Virus record (IMG/VR): IMGVR_UViG_3300021961_000245
Location: 1-38,694 of that record
Direction: 5' to 3' (one strand)
Length of the DNA stretch: 38,694 nt
Source: a virus
Part shown: one piece after another, positions 29,149-37,366 of the stretch
Layout of the letters: each line of letters begins with the position of its first letter
How positions within the stretch are numbered: the first letter of the stretch is position 1
Notes under the pieces: generated by a model
Database searches by the model: none
What the model saw: the letters and a program-made list of their open reading frames with translations, nothing else
What the model was told of the DNA's origin: nothing
Translations under genes and position numbers: made by a program

Positions 29149-30168
29149 ATGCTTTGGATTGAACACAAATACATCAGCCTTCTCTCAGGTCGCCTCGAGA
29201 GATTTCAGCGAGTAAACAATACCGTCTATCGGTTCCGTTGCCCTATCTGCGGCGACTCAAAGAAAGATCGTCGTAAGACTCGTGGGCATTTGATTGAGAA
29301 GGGCGGCAAGGTTCGCTTCTATTGTCATAACTGTTCTGCGAGTATGCAGTTCAAGTATTTCATGAAAGAGATTGATCCGACTCTTTACCTCGAATACGTC
29401 AAAGAGCAGATCAAGGAATCTGGTAATCAAAAAGACGTCGAGACTTTTGCAGAGAAGATGAAACCTCCAGTCTTTGTCAAAACCACAGCTCTGTCGAAGT
29501 TAAAGAAGGTAAGTCAGCTCGATCCGAACCATCCTGTCAAGAAGTACGTGGATAGTCGGCAGATTCCTCCTGGCAATCACTACAAGCTATTCTATGCTCC
29601 AAAATTTGGCGCGTGGGTCAATAGCATGATTCCTGATAAAATCAAGATCGGCGAAGAGGATGAACCACGTCTGATCATACCGTTCCTTGATAAGGAAAAG
29701 AATCTCTTTGGTTTTCAAGGTAGGTCGTTCAAGAAAGAAGGTGTTCGATATATCACCATCATGCTGGATGATTCGAAACCAAAAGTGTTTGGCATGGATA
29801 CTATCGACGAGTCCAAAGATATATATCTCTTAGAGGGACCGATCGATTCGATGTTCTTGCCGAATGCCATGGCAGCGGCAGGTGGAGATCTTGCTGCACA
29901 AGTCGAACAAACCGGTTTACTTAAAGAGAAAATCGTGGTAGTATTTGATAATGAGCCGAGGCATTCGGATACTATCAAGAGAATGCAGAAGGCGATTGAC
30001 GCTGGTTATCGTGTAGTCATATGGCCTTCAGACATCGAGCATAAAGATGTCAATGATATGATCTTAGCTGGCTACACGCCAGAATATATTAAAGGTGTTT
30101 TAGATGAATGTAATTACTCCGGACCTACTGCAAAACTACACTTCGCGATATGGAGAAAAGACCGTTGA
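29149..30168 (+). CDS. gp61: DNA primase (T4 gp61-like)
   Basis: A 339-residue primase, equal in length to T4 gp61 (342). Makes RNA primers for lagging-strand synthesis with gp41. An N-terminal zinc ribbon has C31-PI-C34 and C59-HN-C62. The TOPRIM catalytic core has E229 (LLEGPIDSMF) and D267 in VVFDNEP. A linker region (about 105-150) contains HPVKKYVDSRQIP as in gp61. Overlaps the next gene by 65 bases, which is unusually long for this genome. Confidence 0.92.
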   Translation: MLWIEHKYISLLSGRLERFQRVNNTVYRFRCPICGDSKKDRRKTRGHLIEKGGKVRFYCHNCSASMQFKYFMKEIDPTLYLEYVKEQIKESGNQKDVETFAEKMKPPVFVKTTALSKLKKVSQLDPNHPVKKYVDSRQIPPGNHYKLFYAPKFGAWVNSMIPDKIKIGEEDEPRLIIPFLDKEKNLFGFQGRSFKKEGVRYITIMLDDSKPKVFGMDTIDESKDIYLLEGPIDSMFLPNAMAAAGGDLAAQVEQTGLLKEKIVVVFDNEPRHSDTIKRMQKAIDAGYRVVIWPSDIEHKDVNDMILAGYTPEYIKGVLDECNYSGPTAKLHFAIWRKDR

Positions 30169-30382
30169 AGCGGTGCTAGCTCTACCTGAAGAGAAGCTTA
30201 CGTGGGTAGTATATAATGCCAACATGGTGCAAACCGCGGTAACTCTGATTATTTCATTGCGTGGCATGGATTTCTTTGATGACTACGTGAAAGTTATTTC
30301 AAGAGAATGCGGTGATGGCGCTCAAGGTGCATTGTACTTTGATCCTAACATCTTCAACCTAATAGGAAACGGATATGACTGA
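30104..30382 (+). CDS. Hypothetical protein overlapping primase
   Basis: A 92-residue protein of unknown function, mostly helical (KTVEAVLALPEEKLTWVVYNANMVQTAVTLIISL). The first 22 codons overlap the primase end in another frame. Alternative internal starts would shorten the overlap, but no better ribosome site was found. Eight-base overlap with the following gene. Family not recognised. Confidence 0.6.
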   Translation: MNVITPDLLQNYTSRYGEKTVEAVLALPEEKLTWVVYNANMVQTAVTLIISLRGMDFFDDYVKVISRECGDGAQGALYFDPNIFNLIGNGYD

Positions 30383-30647
30383 GTTAGTAGACAACGAGTT
30401 TGGAGTCGAGTACGAGCAGATCTCGATCAGGAAGCTTCGAATCTTTCGAGTCGGAAAGCAATGGCTTGTCGAGTATCAACGTGCTCCTCGGCTTTGGGCT
30501 CCATGGGATTACTTCTGGTGGTACAATGATGGTCAGTACGTAGAGTACTACGATGCTCTTGGCCGAGTCAACGACCTCAAGGCTAATGGCTATGCTAATG
30601 TCCCGCGGTTCATGAAGGTTAAAACTTTTGAGGTGAATGATGAGTGA
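30375..30647 (+). CDS. Hypothetical protein, Tyr/Trp rich
   Basis: A 90-residue protein with strongly aromatic middle (RLWAPWDYFWWYNDGQYVEYYDALGRV) and beta-type N-terminus (RKLRIFRVGKQWLVEYQRAP). No recognised domain. It overlaps the gene before and the ThyX gene after, so it is co-translated with nucleotide metabolism, but no functional link is visible. Confidence 0.7.
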   Translation: MTELVDNEFGVEYEQISIRKLRIFRVGKQWLVEYQRAPRLWAPWDYFWWYNDGQYVEYYDALGRVNDLKANGYANVPRFMKVKTFEVNDE

Positions 30648-31338
30648 AGTAAATTTAATTGGTATTACCAAGCCGAGTGCATATACAGAATGTACTACTG
30701 CCAATGAACTGATTGCATGGGCAGCTCGAGTATCCAATCCCTCGAACCAAAACAATACTGCAACTGCACCTAAGCTAGTTCAGTATCTTATTCGTAACCA
30801 ACATTGGTCTCCTTTGGAGATGGTTCATGTCAGTATTGAAATCAAAACAACACGAGATATCGCTCGACAAATTCTTAGACATCGTTCTTTCTCATTCCAA
30901 GAATACTCTCAGCGTTACGCCGATCCAACGGCAGATCTTGGCTTTGTTAGACGAGAAGCCAGACTTCAAGACGCTAAGAATCGTCAAAACTCGATCGAGG
31001 TTGAGGACAAACTACTTCAAGAACATTGGAACATACGGCAAGCACGTGCAATAAGCGAAGCTGAGTATGCCTACAACTGGGCCATTGAAAATGGTATTGC
31101 CAAGGAACAGGCACGAGCTGTTTTGCCTGAAGGTAACACAGTATCGGTTATGATTATGTCCGGTTCTCTTCGTTCGTGGGTTCATTACTGTCAGTTGCGT
31201 ATGGACAAGGCCACACAGAAGGAACACCGTATTGTTGCCGAACAGTGCTGGGATATTATCGCGCATCATTTCCCAGATGTGAAGAAGGCTCTTGATGATA
31301 TGGCTGCACAAGCAGAGTTCGAAAGGAAACTGCCATGA
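30640..31338 (+). CDS. thyX: Flavin-dependent thymidylate synthase
   Basis: A 232-residue ThyX, converting dUMP to dTMP using FAD, NADPH and methylene-tetrahydrofolate. The signature RHR-x7-S-type motif is RHRSFSFQEYSQRY (80-93). Other family blocks: NPSNQNNTATAPKLVQYLIRN and LPEGNTVSVMIMSGSLRSWVHYCQLR (nucleotide/FAD binding). ATG 30640 fits AGGTGA better than ATG 30637. Works with NrdAB for dNTP supply. Confidence 0.95.
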   Translation: MSEVNLIGITKPSAYTECTTANELIAWAARVSNPSNQNNTATAPKLVQYLIRNQHWSPLEMVHVSIEIKTTRDIARQILRHRSFSFQEYSQRYADPTADLGFVRREARLQDAKNRQNSIEVEDKLLQEHWNIRQARAISEAEYAYNWAIENGIAKEQARAVLPEGNTVSVMIMSGSLRSWVHYCQLRMDKATQKEHRIVAEQCWDIIAHHFPDVKKALDDMAAQAEFERKLP

Positions 31339-31481
31339 TTAATTGGCTAGTATATAATAAAAATGATGTCGTCGTTGCAGACGTTGAATCTGAAGAAGAA
31401 GCTCTTGAGGTTGTACAAGATCTTACAGAAGATCCATGGTGGAAAGACGAAGCGCCTTATAGAATAGAGATGTTACCATGA
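31335..31481 (+). CDS. Small hypothetical protein
   Basis: A 48-residue acidic protein (WLVYNKNDVVVADVESEEEALEVVQDL) with the beta-beta-alpha look of a fragment of a small alpha/beta domain. Coupled by ATGA on both sides (31335-31338 and 31478-31481), which supports translation. No function known. Confidence 0.65.
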   Translation: MINWLVYNKNDVVVADVESEEEALEVVQDLTEDPWWKDEAPYRIEMLP

Positions 31482-31654
31482 GTCATAGTAGTGTAGTAAA
31501 AGAAAACGAAGACGGTGAATTGTACATAGAATTATCAGACGAACTCATGGAAGCCATGGGTTGGGATATAGATACTGAACTAGTATGGACCGTCTATGAT
31601 GACGGCAAAATTGGATTAAGAAAGAGAACAGATGATCACAGTAACGAAGCGTGA
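31478..31654 (+). CDS. AbrB/SpoVT/MazE-like small protein
   Basis: A 58-residue protein fitting the swapped-hairpin AbrB fold: EDGELYIELSDELMEAMGWDIDTELVWTVYDDGKIGLRKR, with the usual GD-like turn and the hydrophobic strand pairs of this family. AbrB-type proteins are dimeric DNA-binding regulators or antitoxins. No toxin partner is adjacent, and the gene overlaps nrdA by 23 bases, so a regulatory role for nrd transcription is possible but untested. Confidence 0.7.
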   Translation: MSHSSVVKENEDGELYIELSDELMEAMGWDIDTELVWTVYDDGKIGLRKRTDDHSNEA

Positions 31655-33899
31655 TGGAACGCGCGAACCCCTCGATATTAATAAGTTCCACAAAGTTGCG
31701 CTACATGCATGTGAAGGTCTATCTGGAGTTTCTGTATCTGATCTCGAAATCAAGACACATATTCAATTTTATGACAAGATCAAGTCGATTGATATTCAAG
31801 AGACTCTGATCAAGGCTGCTGCCGAACTCATCACAGAAGAAGCACCAAACTATCAGTATGTGGCTGGTCGTCTGATCAACTATAACCTTCGTAAGGAAGT
31901 TTATGGTCAGTATGAGCCTCCTCACCTTTTCGGTCATTATGGTCGAGTAGTACTAGAAGGGTATTATGATAATGCTCTGGCTTCTGCATACTCGCAAGAA
32001 GAGTGGATTCAACTCGCTGATTATATCGACCACGATCGTGATAACCTACTGACCTATGCTGCTATGGAACAGTTTCGCGGTAAGTATCTGATCCGTAATC
32101 GTGTGACGAATAAGTTCTACGAGACACCTCAGATGGCATTCATGTTAATTGCCATGACACTCTTTCAGAATTACAAAAAGAATCGAATCAAATGGGTAAA
32201 GGACCTTTATGATGCTATCAGTACATTTGACATTAGTCTTCCTACTCCTATTATGGCAGGAGTGCGGTCACCTCAACGCCAGTTTAGTTCGTGCGTACTT
32301 ATCGAAACTGACGACTCGCTGGACTCAATAAATGCAACAGCCTCCGCAATTGTTAAGTATGTTTCTCAGAAAGCTGGTATTGGTATTGGCGGCGGTCGTA
32401 TTAGGGCTATTGGATCTCCTATACGCAACGGCGATGCTTCTCACACTGGTACTATTCCTTTTTATAAGCATTTCCAGTCAGCTGTTAAATCTTGTAGCCA
32501 AGGTGGTGTCCGTGGTGGAGCAGCGACTCTCTATTACCCCCTTTGGCATTACGAAGTGGAGGATCTTCTTGTCCTAAAGAACAACAAGGGCACTGAAGAC
32601 AACCGTATACGTCATCTTGATTATGGCGTGCAATTTAATAAGGTAATGTATGAAAGACTTCTTTCTGGAGGTAATATCACCCTCTTCTCACCTAGTGATG
32701 TCCCGGATCTCTACGAAGCGTTTTACAACAACGTCGACGACTTTAGAGAACTCTACGAAAAGTACGAACGTAGTAAGGTTAGAAAGAAAACCATCCCTGC
32801 GATTGATCTCTTCTCAGCCTTCGTCACCGAACGAAAAGACACAGGACGAATCTATCTGATGAACGTCGATCATGCCAACGAGCATGGTTCGTTTACTGAA
32901 GCAGCGCCAATTAAGATGTCGAATCTGTGTTGCGAGATTACATTGCCAACAACTCCGCTAAAGGATATTCATGATGAAACAGGCGAGATCAGCCTTTGCA
33001 CACTTGCTGCAATTAATTGGGGCAAGATTAGAAAGCCAGCAGATTTCGAAAAGCCATGCACCATTGCAGTACGCGCTCTGGATGCCCTACTGGATTATCA
33101 GGACTATCCTGTTCGAGCCGCTGCTATTGGTACTCATAACCGTAGGCCTTTGGGCGTCGGCATCATTAATTTTGCTTATTGGTTGGCTCGTAATGACACT
33201 AACTATTCTGATCCTAACCTTGACCTCGTACATGAGTATGCTGAAGCATGGAGTTACTATCTTATCAAAGCCTCGATCGACTTGGCCGAAGAAGTAGGAC
33301 CTTGTCCTCTTGATCATCAAACAAAGTATGGTCATGGTATTATGCCAATTAATACCTACAAGAAAGAAGTCGATGAACTTGTGACTCCTAACTATAAGAT
33401 GCCATGGAGTATATTGTCGAGTCGGGCACTATCATCTGGCATTCGTAACTCGACGCTGATGGCTCTCATGCCTGCCGAGACTTCTGCTCAGATCAGCAAC
33501 TCGACTAATGGTATTGAACCACCGCGTGCTCTGATCTCGATCAAGCAATCGAAAGATGGTGTACTCAAGCAAGTTGTTCCAGAGCTAAGACGACTCAAGA
33601 ATAAATACGAATTACTATGGGATCAAAAGTCTCCAGAAGGTTATCTGAAGATTATGGCAGTCCTACAGAAGTTTATCGATCAGGCTATCTCGGTCAATAC
33701 TTCTTACAATCCTCGCAACTACGAGGACGAGAAGATCCCGATGTCTGAGATGATCAAACATATTTTGATGCACTACAAGTACGGCGGAAAGACACTGTAC
33801 TACTTCAACACCTTTGACGGTGCTGGTGAGATTGAAGAACCAAAACCACTCGCACAAGGGCAACTAGATGATGAGGATTGTGACTCTTGTAAAATCTAG
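31632..33899 (+). CDS. nrdA: Class Ia ribonucleotide reductase, large subunit
   Basis: A 755-residue NrdA, reducing NDPs to dNDPs; T4 NrdA is 754. An N-terminal ATP cone (KRDGTREPLDINKFHK) suggests allosteric control. Core features: first redox Cys in QFSSCVLIETDDSL, the catalytic NLCCEI loop, MALMPAETSAQISNSTNG around the radical-transfer tyrosines region, and the C-terminal Cys pair C750/C753 (CDSC) that is re-reduced by glutaredoxin. The glutaredoxin gene lies 3 kb downstream. The start overlaps the AbrB-like gene. Confidence 0.96.
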   Translation: MITVTKRDGTREPLDINKFHKVALHACEGLSGVSVSDLEIKTHIQFYDKIKSIDIQETLIKAAAELITEEAPNYQYVAGRLINYNLRKEVYGQYEPPHLFGHYGRVVLEGYYDNALASAYSQEEWIQLADYIDHDRDNLLTYAAMEQFRGKYLIRNRVTNKFYETPQMAFMLIAMTLFQNYKKNRIKWVKDLYDAISTFDISLPTPIMAGVRSPQRQFSSCVLIETDDSLDSINATASAIVKYVSQKAGIGIGGGRIRAIGSPIRNGDASHTGTIPFYKHFQSAVKSCSQGGVRGGAATLYYPLWHYEVEDLLVLKNNKGTEDNRIRHLDYGVQFNKVMYERLLSGGNITLFSPSDVPDLYEAFYNNVDDFRELYEKYERSKVRKKTIPAIDLFSAFVTERKDTGRIYLMNVDHANEHGSFTEAAPIKMSNLCCEITLPTTPLKDIHDETGEISLCTLAAINWGKIRKPADFEKPCTIAVRALDALLDYQDYPVRAAAIGTHNRRPLGVGIINFAYWLARNDTNYSDPNLDLVHEYAEAWSYYLIKASIDLAEEVGPCPLDHQTKYGHGIMPINTYKKEVDELVTPNYKMPWSILSSRALSSGIRNSTLMALMPAETSAQISNSTNGIEPPRALISIKQSKDGVLKQVVPELRRLKNKYELLWDQKSPEGYLKIMAVLQKFIDQAISVNTSYNPRNYEDEKIPMSEMIKHILMHYKYGGKTLYYFNTFDGAGEIEEPKPLAQGQLDDEDCDSCKI

Positions 33900-33911
33900 C
33901 AGGAGTATTAC

Positions 33912-34052
33912 ATGGCAAAGTCCATTACATCAAAGCAACTACACGTTCCAATCGTAACAGGAACTTCTCAGGATACAAGACGCCCGAAGCTCTCATCGAT
34001 GAATAAGCATAAGAAGAGAAACTTCAAAGCATACCGTGGACAAGGAAGATAA
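33912..34052 (+). CDS. Small basic phage protein
   Basis: A 46-residue, highly basic protein; the C-terminus NKHKKRNFKAYRGQGR is a conserved feature of tiny proteins near nrd genes in other T4-like phages (recollection). No function known; nucleic-acid binding is plausible from charge. AGGAG at 33900-33904 precedes ATG 33912, and the stop overlaps the next start (TAATG). Confidence 0.7.
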   Translation: MAKSITSKQLHVPIVTGTSQDTRRPKLSSMNKHKKRNFKAYRGQGR

Positions 34053-34240
34053 TGCAATATATTAAAATTGACAGTGATAACTGGAATGACATAAACAAAG
34101 TTTGGTTTGTGCATGAATATGCAGTGCGTGAAAATAGTACTGCGGTAACTCTTACGATTGAAGACACCGCAACAGGTGAAATTGAAATGCGAGTAGTTGC
34201 ACAGAACCAAATCCAATGGCTTGAAGCAAAGGACTGGTAA
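34052..34240 (+). CDS. Small hypothetical protein
   Basis: A 62-residue protein with beta-type pattern (QYIKIDSDNW, STAVTLTIEDTATGEIEMRVV). No recognised domain. Coupled at both ends by TAATG-type overlaps within the nrdA-nrdB interval. Confidence 0.7.
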   Translation: MQYIKIDSDNWNDINKVWFVHEYAVRENSTAVTLTIEDTATGEIEMRVVAQNQIQWLEAKDW

Positions 34241-34785
34241 TGCTCTATACCGGATCGGGGAATATACCTCATCACATTTATTGTTGGGTAGATTCTTCGT
34301 TCATTCGTAAAGATGCTAAACCAAACACATACGAACCTTGTATCTGGTTTGCACTACATGCCAAAGCCGGACATTCATGGGGATGTCACGTCATGCTCGA
34401 GTGCGGTGCTGTTTGGCGCGGAGTTCCTCCTCATGCACTAGCCTTTGCACCTAATCCAGAGAAAACATGGAATCTCGAAGACACGCAAGTGTGGGATTGC
34501 TATGGAGATCAATTTTCTGTGTTGATATATAACTATCTGCACAGCCAACAAGCAGAGATTCGCAAGACAGGCTTGTTTGGTCGTTACCTTTTTACAGTCG
34601 TTCCGATGAATGACGGATATACACAACATCCTTCTCAGTCGAAGGAATTTATGTTCATTGAATTGGATAATGGTAGACTAACTATCATGCCTACCAATGA
34701 ACTTCGATTCCATGATAAATCATATACCGAAGGCGATTGGCCGAAGGATCTCAAATTAAATACCAGCACCTGGAGAGTTGAATGA
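34240..34785 (+). CDS. Conserved hypothetical protein between nrdA and nrdB
   Basis: A 181-residue protein of unknown function, rich in aromatic residues and His (PHHIYCWVDSSFIRK, HAKAGHSWGCHVMLECG, WNLEDTQVWDCYGDQFSV). The N-terminal half is mixed alpha/beta. No metal motif is certain. ATGA overlap with nrdB means both are translated together. No known role in ribonucleotide reduction. Confidence 0.7.
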   Translation: MLYTGSGNIPHHIYCWVDSSFIRKDAKPNTYEPCIWFALHAKAGHSWGCHVMLECGAVWRGVPPHALAFAPNPEKTWNLEDTQVWDCYGDQFSVLIYNYLHSQQAEIRKTGLFGRYLFTVVPMNDGYTQHPSQSKEFMFIELDNGRLTIMPTNELRFHDKSYTEGDWPKDLKLNTSTWRVE

Positions 34786-35867
34786 CAGTTTTTTCAAACG
34801 AAATGTTTGATGCTACAGAACAAACTTGCTTCTTTGGCAAGTCGGTGAATATTGCTCGTTATGACAAGCAACGTTACAACACGTTTGAAAAGTTAACCGA
34901 GAAACAACTTGGTTTCTTCTGGCGTCCTGAAGAAGTCGATCTGTCTCGTGACGGTAAAGATTTTAAGGCACTCAACGACCATGAAAAACATATTTTTACG
35001 AGCAATCTCAAGCGTCAGATCCTTCTTGATTCTGTACAGGGCAGAGCTCCATCTTTGGCTTTTCTTCCAGTATGTTCGCTTCCTGAGCTGGAAACCTGGA
35101 TCCAAACTTGGGCGTTTAGCGAGACGATTCATTCCCGTTCCTACACTCATATCATTCGCAACGTCTATTCTGATCCTTCCAGAGTCTTTGACGAGATGCT
35201 GGACATTCAAGAAATAGCCGACTGCGCTGATGATATCAGTAAGTATTATGATCGGTTGATCACGGCCAACAACCAGTATGCTCTTTTTAAGCATGATAAG
35301 AAGCATGCATATGAACATAAGAAAGATCTTTGGCTCTGCCTCAATGCCGTGAATGCCCTCGAAGGAGTAAGATTCTATGTCTCGTTTGCATGCAGTTGGG
35401 CTTTTGCGGAAGTTAAGAAAATGGAGGGTAACGCCAAGATCATCAAGCTCATCGCGCGGGACGAGAACGTTCATCTTGCCTCGACACAACAGCTCCTCAA
35501 AATTCTACCGAAAGAGGATCCAGACTTTGCTCGCATACAAGAAGAAACACGAGATGAGTGCATCAGCATGTTTTATCGAGTGGTCGAGCAAGAAAAAAGT
35601 TGGGCGCATTATCTTTTCAAGGAAGGCTCGATGATCGGACTCAACGAGCAGCTACTCTGTGAATATGTTGATCACATTGCTGCTAAACGTATGGGTGCTA
35701 TCGGCTTGAATGGAAAGCCTGGAGCGAATCCTTTGCCATGGACACAGAAGTGGATTTCAGGTTCTGACGTGCAAGTTGCTCCACAAGAAACAGAAATTAC
35801 TAGCTATGTAATCGGTGGAGTTAAAAAAGATGTCGATGAAAACACATTCAAAGGATTTACGCTATAA
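34782..35867 (+). CDS. nrdB: Class Ia ribonucleotide reductase, small subunit
   Basis: A 361-residue NrdB, the diiron-tyrosyl radical subunit. E114, H117 and radical Tyr121 occur in SETIHSRSYTHIIRN, matching E. coli E115/H118/Y122. Further diiron ligands lie in IARDENVHLAS. FFWRPEEVDL is a family marker. Coupled to the preceding gene by ATGA; separated from nrdA by three genes, unlike the adjacent arrangement in many hosts. Confidence 0.96.
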   Translation: MTVFSNEMFDATEQTCFFGKSVNIARYDKQRYNTFEKLTEKQLGFFWRPEEVDLSRDGKDFKALNDHEKHIFTSNLKRQILLDSVQGRAPSLAFLPVCSLPELETWIQTWAFSETIHSRSYTHIIRNVYSDPSRVFDEMLDIQEIADCADDISKYYDRLITANNQYALFKHDKKHAYEHKKDLWLCLNAVNALEGVRFYVSFACSWAFAEVKKMEGNAKIIKLIARDENVHLASTQQLLKILPKEDPDFARIQEETRDECISMFYRVVEQEKSWAHYLFKEGSMIGLNEQLLCEYVDHIAAKRMGAIGLNGKPGANPLPWTQKWISGSDVQVAPQETEITSYVIGGVKKDVDENTFKGFTL

Positions 35868-36004
35868 TGGATTGGATAACCTGCCCCTCATGTGATGAGG
35901 AATTTAAAATAATCACAGAAAATACCGCTCTTCCAGAATACTGTCCATACTGTTCTGCAGAGCTTGATCTTGAAGATCCCTTCGACGAAGAATACGAAGA
36001 ATAA
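35867..36004 (+). CDS. Small zinc-ribbon protein
   Basis: A 45-residue protein with two CxxC knuckles (C6-PS-C9 and C27-PY-C30 in TCPSCDEEF and EYCPYCSAEL), a classic zinc ribbon, followed by an acidic tail (DLEDPFDEEYEE). The start overlaps the nrdB stop (TAATG). Such ribbons in T4-like phages can be transcription or late-gene factors, but no specific assignment is possible. Confidence 0.75.
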   Translation: MDWITCPSCDEEFKIITENTALPEYCPYCSAELDLEDPFDEEYEE

Positions 36005-36007
36005 ATA
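36000..36007 (+). promoter_or_regulatory. Possible T4-type late promoter (AATAAATA)
   Basis: One mismatch to consensus, overlapping the zinc-ribbon stop and followed by GATCT. Next start codon at 36037. Confidence 0.5.
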
Positions 36008-36036
36008 GATCTTTCCTCATCTGCCGGGTTTGATCT

Positions 36037-36459
36037 ATGAGTTGGTTATACGAAGACAAAGAATTTACTGAAGTTGAAGATTATTATGGCTTCATATATC
36101 TCATTGAAAACTTGGTAAACGGCAAGAAATATATAGGCCGCAAGTTTCTGACCAAGGCCGGATATAAAACTGTCAAAGGCAAACGAAAGAAGATTCGCGT
36201 AGAGTCCGATTGGCGCGACTACTACGGCTCTTCCAATTCCCTCAAAGAAGATATAGACTACTACGGAAAAGATAGCTTTCGTAGGACGATACTACGACTT
36301 TGTAAGAGTCGCGGAGAATGCAACTACTTCGAAACGAAATATATATTTGATAACGATGCCATCTTAGATCCTAAGTTTTATAATAATTGGGTGTCGTGCA
36401 AAATTCAAGCAAGCCACGTGAAGGCTTTACTTTTCAACCCCGAACAGGAGAATTTATGA
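36037..36459 (+). CDS. GIY-YIG nuclease-like protein
   Basis: A 140-residue protein whose N-terminus has YGFIYLIEN...GKKYIGRK, the GIY (as GFIY, Y21) and YIG (Y32-G34) signatures plus the following Arg35 and Lys36. The middle block KGKRKKIRVESDWRDYYGSSNSLKEDI and the Glu in NYFETKYIF are typical of the stand-alone phage group rather than of homing enzymes with DNA-binding tails. Could cut host or branched DNA; biological role unproven. Preceded by a possible late promoter. Confidence 0.82.
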   Translation: MSWLYEDKEFTEVEDYYGFIYLIENLVNGKKYIGRKFLTKAGYKTVKGKRKKIRVESDWRDYYGSSNSLKEDIDYYGKDSFRRTILRLCKSRGECNYFETKYIFDNDAILDPKFYNNWVSCKIQASHVKALLFNPEQENL

Positions 36460-36460
36460 G

Positions 36461-36850
36461 GTGGGTAAGGTATTAGAACACAAGCATTTGATTGTAAGAG
36501 CAGAGTTAAATAATCCTCCGCAGTGTACGTCGGCTATCGACGAGTGGATGAAGAAGCTGATCAATCAGATTGACATGAAAATTTTAATGGGGCCATATAC
36601 GGTGTATTCTGATATGGTCGGCAATCGCGGATTGACTGCCGTGACTATCATCGAAACCAGTCATATTGCTCTGCATGTTTGGGATGAATGCGAACCCGCT
36701 CTCGCTCAACTCGATGTATACACATGTAGTGCTCTGAATACTGACGATGTCTTCGAAGCCATGAAAGAATGGGATCCTACAAAAGTTGAGTATAAGTATA
36801 TAGACCGAGAAAACGGGTTGACATTAATTGAGAAAAATGAGGTGTTATAA
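36461..36850 (+). CDS. speD: SpeD-family pyruvoyl enzyme (S-adenosylmethionine decarboxylase-like)
   Basis: A 129-residue homologue of bacterial SpeD, which cleaves itself at a Ser to create a pyruvoyl group and decarboxylates AdoMet for spermidine synthesis. The cleavage region reads I-E65-T66-S67-H68; bacterial enzymes have Glu-Ser-His there, so the residue before the Ser is Thr, not Glu. H72 and the donor Cys C89 (VYTCS) are kept. Relatives exist in other T4-like phages. SpeD homologues with arginine or ornithine decarboxylase activity are reported, to my recollection, so AdoMet as substrate is not certain. GTG start with GGAG at 36448; no speE nearby. Confidence 0.85.
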   Translation: MGKVLEHKHLIVRAELNNPPQCTSAIDEWMKKLINQIDMKILMGPYTVYSDMVGNRGLTAVTIIETSHIALHVWDECEPALAQLDVYTCSALNTDDVFEAMKEWDPTKVEYKYIDRENGLTLIEKNEVL

Positions 36851-37119
36851 TGGGTAAAAAGAGAACGCGTAAGACGGTAGTATCGAAAGGCCAGCGTCGT
36901 AATATCGTTGCTGGTGTGAAAGAAGTCCGTCAAGATCGCAGTGAAGGCGAAAAAGCCTACAACAAACTGAAGGCGTGGCGCAAAGGTCAGAATCCATGGA
37001 TTACTGTTCCTGGCACGCAGACTAACAAGCGCTTTATTAAAGTCCGTGCTAATGCGGTATACGGAGATCCAAAGCGTGCATCATACGGAATTTATGCAAA
37101 GGCAGGAACGAATGAGTAG
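36850..37119 (+). CDS. Conserved small basic phage protein
   Basis: An 89-residue, strongly basic protein (MGKKRTRKTVVSKGQRRN; WRKGQNPWITVPG; TNKRFIKVRANAVYGDP). This pattern recurs in T4-like phages with unknown function. Charge suggests nucleic-acid or ribosome contact. TAATG start overlap with speD and an eight-base overlap with the glutaredoxin gene. Confidence 0.8.
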   Translation: MGKKRTRKTVVSKGQRRNIVAGVKEVRQDRSEGEKAYNKLKAWRKGQNPWITVPGTQTNKRFIKVRANAVYGDPKRASYGIYAKAGTNE

Positions 37120-37366
37120 AAATATTCTAATCTATACCAAAGATAACTGTCCATTTTGTGTACAAGCGAAAAACTTGTTTACAAATAAAGGAGAACAGTA
37201 TATAGAGAAGAAGATAGGAAAAGATCTTACACGCGAAGAGTTTATGGAAAGCTTTCCCGATGTAAGAACAGTTCCTTTCATTATAATTGACGCAGAAAAG
37301 GTAGGTGGTTATGACAAACTCATTGAATGGTACGACAGACCAGAACGATCGTTCTTGGCAGAATGA
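37112..37366 (+). CDS. nrdC: Glutaredoxin
   Basis: An 84-residue glutaredoxin, the hydrogen donor for ribonucleotide reductase. Dithiol active site C13-PF-C16, cis-Pro loop RTVPFI, and the GGYDKL glutathione-binding motif. ATG 37112 gives the normal N-terminus (ILIYTKDNCPFC), while an upstream in-frame start would add an unrelated extension. In T4 the corresponding gene is nrdC. Confidence 0.93.
   Translation: MSRNILIYTKDNCPFCVQAKNLFTNKGEQYIEKKIGKDLTREEFMESFPDVRTVPFIIIDAEKVGGYDKLIEWYDRPERSFLAE

Noticed and set aside
30827-31054. 75-residue forward frame inside thyX
   Set aside because: Out of frame with the RHR signature gene and lacking a ribosome site.
34893-35489. 198-residue minus-strand frame antisense to nrdB
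   Set aside because: Complementary to a fully conserved ribonucleotide reductase subunit, without motif or ribosome site.
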